The notes below the pieces were generated by a model, which was not told the DNA's origin, searched no databases, and saw only the letters and a program-made list of their open reading frames with translations. From Tanypteryx hageni (taxonomy: Eukaryota > Arthropoda > Insecta > Odonata > Petaluridae): a stretch of DNA of 64,000 nt. Shown here in pieces: positions 22,766 to 32,139 of the stretch. Position numbers and translations under genes: made by a program. The stretch is taken from NCBI GenBank assembly GCA_028673005.1, contig CM054116.1, positions 33,576,854 through 33,640,853 on the forward strand, written 5' to 3'. Position 1 is the first letter of the stretch. The number at the start of each line of letters is the position of its first letter.

Positions 22766-24147
22766 TTATTATTCCAAGTTTAAACAATATTTTCAAACTT
22801 TATGAGTTGTAACTTTTTTTCGATTCTTAATCTTGTTCAGACTTAATTTAAAATTTTGAAATATAACTTTTTGTTTCATTACTTACTTCAATTTTTCTTA
22901 ATGTTTTTAAAAATATTATATAAGTTTTGCTTATTAAGGGGATTCCTCAGAGCTCCTTCGTTGGTTTAGTTCTTCCAGATATCCTCCAGAAGGCGCAGCG
23001 GGAGCACGGCTTCAGTGACCCTTTGAGGGATTTTAGGGAACCACTAGGGGTGGAAGATTTAACCGTTTGGTTGAATACTAATACACTTGGCAACAGCAGT
23101 TGTTATCTGGGTTCGATGGAGGGAGATGAAGATAAAGCCCGGTGAAGATGGCTTAAATGACGCGAACAAAATTTCATCGCGTCCAGCCAAATCTCCCGAC
23201 CGACGCGTGGAGTTAGTAATCTGTACTACTGAGGATATTTTTTTCTCGCTCGTAACTTTCGTACGTTACTTATTGCGAAGAATGTTTATTCTGAAGGACT
23301 AAACCGACTGCTCGAGAACTTATGAATAGTATTCAAGAGATGTACTATGTACACTCATTTCCAAAAGTATTCCAACAATTTGAGCAGCGTCGCTTTCGTG
23401 GCAGACTGAATTTATTTTCCTATCTACTTGAATGTTATGCCAGGGTTTATTATAGTATAATATACGACGTATTCTTGCGTATCGACCGGAGTTTCAGAGA
23501 TTATTCCGCGCCTTGGGCGATCGTTTGTACGTATTATTCCCCATTGTTGTTTAACAGTCATTATTTCATCGAGATGATACCGTAAGAAGGCCCATGGAAT
23601 TGTTTTTTGTCCAAGTGAGGCGTTGTTGAAGGAGGACTGAAGCAAACTCTCTGCGTAATTAGTTCTAATAGTAGAAGTTAGTGTATTTACGAATTTCGAA
23701 TCGACGATTTCATCGGTTTTGTCAAATTCCCCGGTTCGATAGTATTTGTTACATAACGGAAATAGCTAAAGTGACAAGGCACAACTGTCAAAAACAGTCG
23801 AGATATATGCGTTTAAAAAAGTAAAAAAAAACACTTTTGCAGAGTTTCTTCTCCCATTACTTGCTACTTGGTATATTCCACGTTAAAGACCGACATAAGA
23901 AGTCGGTTTAGCTGACGGAATGCACGAGATTGTAATGCGATATATCTTTTTTATAATTCATTGAGTTAAATTGTTGTTGCAGCCATCAAAATTCCGTTTC
24001 ACTTCGTTATTAAGTGAACCTCATTTTCACAGACGAGTCGTAGGTAATTGCAAGATAAATCAATCTCCGGACTATGTGTGACTGCTCGGTTAAACATGCA
24101 GATTTTTGACTGACTTTGCAAAAGTTTTTGCGAGTACCACTAGATAG
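22766..24147. other. unassigned stretch inside the pogo-like element
   Basis: No recognisable protein. It could be the element's own 3' region or further old insertions. Confidence 0.35.
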
Positions 24148-24310
24148 TTTAATTTTTTCGTGCGCACGCAACATTTAGAAAATGACGGGAAATGGATTAT
24201 CTACGACGAAGAAATAAATGTAAATACGTTTATTTTCTTTACGTATACACAACGTTTGTAAGTAAAAAGAAATGGGCAATTTACGACGAAGGTATTACGT
24301 GAACATAAGT
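24148..24310 (+). repeat. interspersed repeat shared with 63720-63885
   Basis: Shared in order: 'cgtgcgcacgcaa', 'ggaaatggat.atctacgac', 'gtaaatacgt.tattttcttta', 'cacaacgtttg' or 'cacagcgtttg', and 'atttacgacgaagg' followed by 'cgtgaacata'. The family is not identified. Confidence 0.6.
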
Positions 24311-24354
24311 TATCATAAGTTAATGTCGATAAAAAGACCTCCGAATAGGATATG

Positions 24355-24500
24355 ACTACAGGATATACATTGTTTTCCCGTAAGATAACATGTAAAATCT
24401 GATTGTTCGGTGGGCAGGCTTTCATTCTTTTTCAAATTAAAATTAGAAGAAACTGACCATAGATCTTCGGACGGAAGCTGCTTTAAATAGGAATGGTTAA
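24355..24500 (+). repeat. S1 SINE-like fragment
   Basis: It shares 'ttttcccgtaagataacatg', 'gcaggctttcattctttttc' and the 'gaccatagatcttcggac' block with the S1 copy at 35800-36112. The B-box end is missing. Confidence 0.45.
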
Positions 24501-25570
24501 GTAGGTTTTTACCACTACATCCTACAGCCACACGCTAAACTGCAGTCAGTCTTACCGCCCCCATCAGAGCAATGGGAAATCGTTTGCGTGACACGTACTC
24601 TCCCCCACCATTTCCCTCGAGGAACCTCTTCTCCAAAGACTAATTACTGCCCACTCTTCTCCAAAGCCAGACAATCTACAAGGTTACCACTGTTTGCATT
24701 TTCTAAGCTAGCGCCAAAGACTTACAACCAGTGGCAAAAGGCTGAACTGTTTACCGCCAGTATTCGATAAAACATGGTTTTAAAAATTGCCGAACAATAG
24801 TGATTATTGTTTCATATTCTGAAGATTTGCCATGGACTACGAAAAAAAGTCGCTTAAAGGGTTAAGCTTCATCTCCCAGTTCTTACAATTGTGGTAGCTT
24901 ACCTTCTTTTGGAGAAAATAGAGCGCTCGTAATTGATAGTTTCCATGTTGATTGCGGACTTACAAGTAATAGAAGAACATAAAAAACGGCATCTTTTAAT
25001 GATTGATAGTTTAATAATATACAGAAAACTGCATTCAGTATTACTGCTCGTTTTCGAGATATCTGTTTCGAAAACTGCGTCTAAAGTCAGCCGTTGCAGC
25101 CACTGTGAGACGTCCTCTTAAGCGCTACTGCTTACATGTTTTTCATGTATTTTATAAGTGAATTGATTTTGTTTTTTATTAATAAGTGCATGTATTACTT
25201 TTTTGAACTTTTAATTGAGGAGATTTTAATCATACATATGATGTATAAGTTGAGGTTTAAATATTCGCTGTTATTTCAATACGTATTAAATACGTAACTG
25301 CATCTATTAATTTTTTTCTCCAATAGGTATATATATACTGTTCGACGTTACCCCTGTTACTGTCCGAAGTTGCCTCATAGGGAAATACCAGTCACCACGA
25401 GCTTAAGATTTTTTTTCAAAGAATTTTCACTAGATTAAAAAATAAAGTGAGCTGTATTAGCAAGACAGACTTTGGTATGTTTATAAAAAATTACAAATAT
25501 TGATTTTTCTTAAATTCGTAGTCAAGAAACTCAAATTTAATTTGGTGTCAGTGGTTACCCCCTGCTCTAC

Positions 25571-25817
25571 TAATGTATAATATTTGCTTGTGAGTAGCAA
25601 AATTACATATTTCGATCACGGATGAGACGATTTTTCTGAGAATTACTACTACTCTTATTATTGTATGCGCATAATTCAGTTCAATTTATAAAGTGACGGA
25701 AAAAACATTTACATTCCAATAAAGTGATTTTAGGTTTGTCATGAACTAAGATTCACAAGAGAATTATTGAACTCGTGTTATGGTTTAAAACAAATTCCTG
25801 AATAAGCACTCAAGTAT
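25571..25817. other. unassigned AT-rich gap
   Basis: Nothing was recognised between the pogo-like element and the MITE at 25818. Confidence 0.4.
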
Positions 25818-26015
25818 AAAAATTGATGTATTAAAAACTTGTCTTAGGTACATCCGGTAGACATAACAGGGTTATTAAAAACCAGATGCGCATATCGGCC
25901 ATAAGGCAGCCGTCTTCGGTGGTGTTTCACTGAAAATATATTATTTTTTAGAATATATTTGTTGTAGACTAGCTATTACAGATACCTAAGACAAGTACTT
26001 CATTTTTCAATTTTT
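25818..26015. mobile_element. MITE-like inverted repeat, about 198 bp
   Basis: The arms 25818-25851 and 25982-26015 are inverted repeats. The inner part ACTTGTCTTAGGTA is exact against TACCTAAGACAAGT, and the outer part aaaaattga is also shared. The core holds a 'gcgcatatcggccataagg' segment resembling 16905-16925. No coding capacity. Confidence 0.55.
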
Positions 26016-26179
26016 GATATTAAGATGTTTCATGCTTGGCAATCTCACCATTTGAGAGGAAGGAGTTTCTTTCGACGATCCTCTTTGAGGACATCTGTCG
26101 GGGCAGTTTGATATTAGCTTGGCTAGTTCCCGTCCCACAAAGGAAAACATCCGTGTTCAGAAACGAGAGAAAATGTTCT

Positions 26180-26250
26180 GCTACGATAGTTCAGGGGTAG
26201 AATATCCGCCCGGCAAGTGGAAGACCCGGGTTCAATTCCCGGTCATAGCA
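26180..26250 (+). tRNA. tRNA-like sequence (Gly-GCC derived), probable pseudogene
   Basis: It folds as a full cloverleaf: acceptor GCTACGA/TCATAGC with one C-A mismatch, D-arm GTTC..GAAT, anticodon stem TCCGC/GTGGA, a 4 nt variable region, a perfect T-arm CCGGG-TTCAATT-CCCGG, and A73. A T-run follows at 26254, as at Pol III terminators. Layout and length fit tRNA-Gly(GCC), but the anticodon loop reads CCGGCAA, which loses U33 and would give GGC, an anticodon rarely used in eukaryotes. It is flanked by an inverted repeat (gaaacgagagaaaa and ttttttctcgtttc). More likely a pseudogene or SINE head than a working tRNA. Confidence 0.5.
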
Positions 26251-26495
26251 GACTTTTTTCTCGTTTCAAAAATTGTTCCAATTAAGATGCTAGTTTTGGA
26301 TTATGGACAAAGGTGGTATTTAACTGCCCTATTAAATGTTCTGTGTATAAAACTTTCTTACTCATTGCCACAGTTATAGAGTTGGTTCATTTTTCAGAAA
26401 TGATATATCATTCCAACTGAATAGGACAATAAAAATGTGCTATGAAAAACAGTTATTTATAATTTACGAATAATGATCCACATTTTAACTGCAAC

Positions 26496-27212
26496 CAGTG
26501 GCGGCTCGTGTATAGGCACTGCGGAACTGCAGCATCCCCTATTTCCACTTGATATTATCGATAACATTTAATATAATGAGTCCTTTTTTCTTTAATTCTT
26601 TCTTTATTTTTGTAGTACAATATATATTCCGTAAGCTTAATGTCAGTACTTCAGTAGCCATCCCCCAGTTTATGAAAAAGATACAAAAATCTTTGTATGG
26701 AACTGTGCGCTTCACAGTGCCAGCGACGTGGTGTTTGATTGTTGTGCGCATGCGCACATAGGAGGGGGGGTGGGTGTGGAGGAAGGCGGGACTGCCAGGT
26801 AGAGAGAGCACTGTTGCTCTCGCAGTGCCGGCTCTGGCGTGATGGTGGAAGGAAGTTTTTTTTTTAATCAGCGTGTGTTGTGCTTAAAAACCGTGTACCA
26901 TATTCTTGAATGTGATAAAGTGTAGAAGAGTGTAGAATTAGATTATTATTCTGCTTCCAGCTATTCTATTTGATTCATTTTTTTTCGGTTCTTTTATGGA
27001 TTTCATTTTTAAATGAATAGATCAAGCTTGAACTGTAACAATTTAAGTTAAAGTAAGTAAAAAATGTTTGGTTTTTTTTGTTAAGATTTTATGAAGTTCC
27101 TGAATAAATTTTCTTTTTATACATGTTTTTTTACTTTTACACAATTTTAAAACAAAGGCTAAAAATTTTCTGGAGCAGCACCCCCACTAATTTTAGCTAC
27201 GAGCCGCCACTG
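26496..27212 (+). mobile_element. hAT non-autonomous element, 717 bp, exact TSD
   Basis: Fourteen-base perfect terminal inverted repeats CAGTGGCGGCTCGT sit at both ends. They are flanked by an exact 8 bp duplication ACTGCAAC at 26488-26495 and 27213-27220. The interior has no transposase. It contains a palindrome TGCGCATGCGCA at 26745-26756, identical to an NRF-1-type site, just upstream of a G-rich segment. That would fit a leftover promoter of the parent element. Confidence 0.92.
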
Positions 27213-27267
27213 ACTGCAACGCTAGATCAATCTATTATAATTTGCCTAGGATACGTCCTTCCGAAGC

Positions 27268-27400
27268 AAAACTGCTGACGCCATCGCCTCGCGCTCGGGA
27301 CGCTTGCGGTGCTTGTCGCGCTCGCAGCTACCTTGTCCAGACTGTTCGTGATGTTCCGTACTCGCAATGTTCGCCTAGTTCGTGGTGTTCGTATCGACAG
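27268..27400 (+). repeat. degenerate CpG-rich short-period repeat
   Basis: Loosely repeated words of the form 'gttcgtgatgttcg' and 'gtgcttgtcgcgctcg'. The same kind of sequence recurs at 28025-28240. Local CpG content is far above the surroundings. Reading frames through it are Arg/Ser-rich and have no domain. Confidence 0.4.
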
Positions 27401-27411
27401 ATACTTTAATC

Positions 27412-27684
27412 CAGTGGATCTTAAACTTTCAATTGTCACTTTCCCATTGAATATCATGCGACCCCATTTGTATTGAAAATAGTAAAAACAGTAAACTTTA
27501 ATAACAAATTTCTTCATTATACATATTATATAACTATTGATAGTTTTTATAACACCATATTTCCGAAAATTCACTTATAAAATTATATTATTCGTAAGAA
27601 TATTATTTTTTGGCGTTTTACCTTACTTCCAAAATAATTTTGGGGTCCCATGAGGGGCCGCGGCACCTAGTTTGAGAAACACTG
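27412..27684 (+). mobile_element. hAT-type MITE, 273 bp
   Basis: Left end CAGTGGATCTTAAACT and right end (reverse complement) CAGTGTTTCTCAAACT are imperfect inverted repeats. Flanks ctttaatc (27404-27411) and ttttaatc (27685-27692) match at 7 of 8. 'gcgaccccatttg' and 'ggggtcccatgagg' lie near the two ends. Confidence 0.75.
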
Positions 27685-28024
27685 TTTTAATCTACCGTTT
27701 TCATCAAGTAAAGCTTTGCTGGGGGTTGCATATACGGGAGATATGGTGGGAGGGAGGAAGGGGATGGCTAAATAACTCGTGAAAAGGAGGAGGGATGGAT
27801 TTCCTAGGGTTTGAGAGGTTCTAGGAGCGGAGAGGAAGGGGATAAAGGGAGTGAAGGGTAGATCACAAGATTGGTAATGAGATAATTGGAGCCAATTAAC
27901 ATAAAATACAATAATTGCATGAAGGTCGCACAAGCATTTAGGCATTAATTCAACTATGGATTCTTCCAACAAAGTAGAGCCTTGCCTAATGAATAATAAA
28001 ATTGATAACTAAAAAGAGACGAGC

Positions 28025-28240
28025 ACAGCGAACACGTCGAGCGTCAAAGAAAACGGACCAAACTGTTCGTGATGCTTGCGAGCATGCTGGTCACGCTCGT
28101 GGTCGCATTCTCTCTGAGGGCGAACGCTCGAAACAGGCGTTCGGGCTGTTCGTCACTGCTAGTGTTCCCGTCCACAGTGCTCGGAATGTTCGATGTTCGC
28201 CGTGCTCGGGGTGCCCGTTCGCTAGTGTTCGTCATAGTCT
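28025..28240 (+). repeat. degenerate CpG-rich short-period repeat, second block
   Basis: It is built of 'gttcgtgatgcttgcg', 'gttcgggctgttcg', 'gtgctcggaatgttcg' and similar words. It probably belonged to one array with 27268-27400 before insertions separated them. Confidence 0.4.
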
Positions 28241-28669
28241 GGACGCGGCTTTATTCAAATGAAAAAAAGGTACGATCCTGAAGTTGACCCCTTGATTTAA
28301 ATGCGAACGGCGATCAGCTAATAATTTAAAAGCGGCGTTGCTAAGTAATGCTTGATCGAAAAAGAGTGAAAATGTATTCGCGTTTGTGTAGATTCGCCAC
28401 ATTGGCGTTGGTAATAACGTTATTCGCAAACAAATAAACACACACACGGACCTGGCTTTATATACCGGTTAATAAAGGGTTAACTTTTTTCATTAATTCG
28501 TTTTTTAAATAGTGCTAGAATAAAAAGATACTCTAAAAGAAAGAAATCGAGGTTAGCTATGACGTTGCTCTTATTGTTGGACTTTCACGGAAAATTCGTT
28601 TACGGGAATCGCTTTTCGATACGAGAATCGTCACCAATCCCAATTATCCTCCCACGGTCGGCATAACTC

Positions 28670-29050
28670 CAACTCTTTCCCTCCCTTCCCTAACAACAAC
28701 CTTCCTCTGCTTTCCTCTATTATCTAATTCCATCGCACCACGCCGCCTACCGCTCATTTTCATCTCTTCCTCCACCGTCCCTTTTCCCTTCCAGTCCTTT
28801 TTGCTCGTTCGCTATTATGAGGGTTATGTCGCCAAAACCAAGCCCGCCTCAACCCCTTTCCCTTCTTCCTGGTCCGCTCCTTACAACCCTCTCCTGCTCT
28901 CCGCCAACCCAACCTTCGCTTCACTCCCAACCCCTTGTTCCTCATCCGCAACTAATTCGACACCGCCTCCGACTGAAATTTCTCTCCCTCTTTCTCCTTA
29001 TCACTCTCTCGCTGTTTCCCTTTCCGCCTGTCTCCCCCTTTGGGAGGAAG
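28670..29050 (+). repeat. polypyrimidine tract
   Basis: C/T-rich with scattered A. It generates Ser/Pro/Leu-rich open frames on the plus strand (28801-29109) that have no domain and are treated as artefacts. Confidence 0.5.
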
Positions 29051-29109
29051 AGGGAATGAGAATAGCTTCCATAACGGCGCGTCTTCTTCTGCTGGTGGGA
29101 AGGGAATAG

Positions 29110-29880
29110 TTTGACGTAGATGGGTTGTAAAGAAAAGTTGTTGATTATACGCAAGTGAGGGTGCTGTTGCTCAGATGCCTGTTTGGAGCTTCAGCGGAAA
29201 ATTGTAACGTAGAAATCGAGGGAGAAATTCTTAGATAATTCCTTTTGCTTTTGTATTATCTTATTCTGCTTTGATGAATGCATACATGTATTTATCCGCT
29301 TTTGTGGTGTGTTGGAACTCGAAGGCATTCCGTTTTCATGCGGCGGAATTGCAATTTAGTATTTTAGGTTTGAGATTTACGCTCGGGAAATTAAGGATTG
29401 GGAGGAAGATTGCTATTTTCTTAATAATTGTTGTATCTTTATACGTAAGTTAAATAGAAATTTTACTGGAAGAAGCGGAATATAAAATGAGGAAGATGAA
29501 TATGTGAGCAAGGAAGGAAAACTGGGGATAAGCGAGAAACACGAAATTTGTCACAAAATGGGTGGCCATAACTAAAGAAAATCCACAAATTTAACTAGTC
29601 TCCGAAAAACATCGAGATACACGTTTTTGACTTGCTAAGACTTTCATAAAAAATGTAAAAGTTCTTTCGATTAATCTAGAAGCGTGAGAAAATTATTATC
29701 TTTGCGGAGGTATAGAATGCAATTTTCTATCGATCAATCCATTTGTAGCATTGAGCTCCGCACCATCGCTCCTATTTATCAAAAGTCCTCTAGAGCCTGT
29801 AATTTCTTTAAGGATTTTCTCATGCAAGAATGCATTTTTTTCTCTCTCAGTAATTAAAAAATATTTTATCGCCTAATCTC
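29110..29880. other. unassigned stretch
   Basis: Mixed AT-rich DNA. No feature was recognised. Confidence 0.4.
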
Positions 29881-30288
29881 AGGCGCGGATTTAGGGGGTG
29901 CGAGGTCCCTAGGCAACAGTGGTTTGCGAGACCTCTAGGCGGCGGAAGCTTTCGAGGCCTATATATATATAGAATATAATGGGTGGGCTTCTTAGGTCGA
30001 TATTGATCGTAACTCAAAGTCTTAGAAATAATTATTTTTTCAATTATACCCGTCATTTGACACTGGTCTTCTCCTAATGTCGTATACGTTGATCGTCGTC
30101 ATTTAGGATATATGACCGCATCTTTGTGTTGGGGATTTTACCAATTGGATCTATACATTTCTTTTACCTTTTACAGTGAGCTTCTGGCTCTATTAACGCT
30201 TACTCTCTCGCGGCTCTAGACGCAAGGCCCTCAGAGGCCTGAGGCCCTTGGTGGTCCCCTAGGTCGCCTGGCCTTATATCCGCCTCAA
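29881..30288 (+). mobile_element. hAT-like MITE, tentative
   Basis: The left end CAGGCGCGGATTTAGG and the right end (reverse complement) GAGGCGGATATAAGGCC are imperfectly inverted. 'gaggtccctaggc' near the left mirrors 'ggtcccctaggtcgcc' near the right. A clear 8 bp duplication was not found. Confidence 0.5.
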
Positions 30289-30294
30289 TTAATG

Positions 30295-31500
30295 CTAACC
30301 AATCACCAGCCAAACTGAAGAATGCGAAATACCGCCTTCTCTTTTAACGTATACACGTATCAGCGTAACATTTGATTTATGGTACCGCATAAGAGCTATG
30401 TTTGAAGAATTCAGATATCGGCTTATTTTTTTTGAATCGGTCGTATTCAAAAAGGTCATGCTGGAAAGTTACAGCTTTTTAAGGTGTAGACGGGCAAAAA
30501 CTTCAGTAAAAAAAGAGAATTCAATATGTATCTGTGTGGCGGAAATATTTTTTGATAAAAAATACTGACTGATTCGAACAGAAGATCCAATACGTCATGA
30601 AATGGAGATAATTTACCCTTTTAGCCTTGGTGAATATTCCAAGTTATGAACGAATGCTGACTAGTTCTAATCACTTTATTATGTATTCATGTTGAATTTA
30701 TTGCAATTGATGTAAAAAAATGTTCTGCTGAATTTTTTTGCATCATTAATCTGACGGATCCATAGTAATTTATTTAATCTAATTGTAAGTATATGATTTT
30801 GCTATACGAGGTTAAGGTGGGTTCATGAAAAAGATTTACAATATCGTTACCTCATTGGAGCCGTATTAACCGAACGAGTGTTCGGTCCGATTTGAAGCAA
30901 TTAATCGTTAATTTTGTCTTCAACTTCATGACATTCATAAGATTTCTGTGTGGCTTAAGGTAACATTTAGCATTTGTCGGTTAGGGTAACAGAGATTTTC
31001 TATAATTCAAAAAATTCCCTAAAGTTAATATCGATCCCCATCCTTTATTGTGATGCAATGTGTCGAAAGAGATAGATGCAATCTCGGCGACAGCATATGA
31101 AGAACTCTTCCGAGTGTTTTAGTTTAAGTGTTCAGTAGGTCTCTGAATTCTCTTTGTTTGTACACTCTCATTTACAAAGTATATGGAGAATATTTTTTAG
31201 ACTGTTAAAAAATCCGACAATAGAACGACGAAAAACAAGAGCCATTCTTTCGGAAGATCGTCACGTAGGGCCTAAGTTAATATTTCGTCTCGTATTTCTT
31301 CTTCAAAATCTTGTATACATGATAGAATTTTAAAATATAAACTTAAGTTTAGTTTTTAATAGATAGTTGAAGGAAATGGTGTACTGGTTTAAACCTGGAA
31401 GAGACATTTGTTTTCGCAAATCCTCCTTGGCACCAAATGTTCGACGAACGCGGAGTATGAAAAATCAAATTAATCGAACGAAAGGCATGACGAGCAGTGT
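30295..31500. other. unassigned AT-rich stretch
   Basis: No feature was recognised. Confidence 0.4.
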
Positions 31501-32130
31501 AAACAAGTTACGCTGGCATCACCCATTCGGTCACGGTGTCCCAAATGGTTGGTCCTGTCCGCCCCACGGCGTATCCTCTCACCAAAGGTTCTCTCCGCCC
31601 CCCCGCCCATCCTCCGTCCCTCCCGCGGGAGTCCTAATCCGGCTCATGGGCAGGGCGCAGTGTTTTAATGTCTATCATTGCCGAACAAGGCGTCTCATCG
31701 GTCAAAATAGTCCACCTTCACACCCCCCGCGTGTTGAATCAGCTGGCCAGCAGCACTAAACTCATCGACCCCTTCTGGATAGGCTACCAAGCGGGATCAG
31801 CTGTCAGAGGAACTGCGGTGACGCCAGGGGTCGAGTGGTCAGCGTGCCCCTGGACAGAGACGGATGGGGATTATGGCCGCTCGGGTGAGGTCCCATGTCC
31901 TATTCTCCGCCCTCCGAAATCCCCCTCCGCCTCTCCACATTCTCCTTTTTCTGCCCCGTCCCCACTCGACATCGCCTTTCCAATCCTGCTTCATACTTTC
32001 CGCTCACCCCGCTCTCTTCCACCTCCTCCTCACACCCAACCCGCTTCCAACTCCCTCCACATCTTTCAATCTCCCGTCATATTCCCTCCGCCCATTCCGA
32101 AATTCTCTCTCCACTCGCCATCCTCCTCCC
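31500..32130 (+). repeat. GC-rich segment followed by polypyrimidine tract
   Basis: 31500-31880 is GC- and CpG-rich unique-looking DNA. 31880-32130 is C/T-rich. Open frames at 31367-31759 and 31668-32156 cover it without any recognisable domain. The composition resembles the other islands at 4440, 37240 and 57430. Confidence 0.4.
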
Positions 32131-32139
32131 CCATTAGGC

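Larger units (their letters stand above)
19583..25570 (+). mobile_element. pogo-like DNA transposon, degenerate, with nested insertions
   Basis: The left end TAGGGGAACACGGGATAATC and the reverse complement of the right end GTAGAGCAGGGGGTAACC align at most positions over about 27 bases. Both sit next to TA, the pogo/Tc1-mariner target. Subterminal 'gggaaataccggacac' and 'gggaaataccagtcac' words occur near opposite ends. The transposase relic is at 20044-21777. A Penelope-like fragment (21818-22765), a repeat shared with 63720 (24148-24310) and an S1 fragment (24355-24500) lie within the 3' part, so much of the length is later insertion. Confidence 0.6.
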
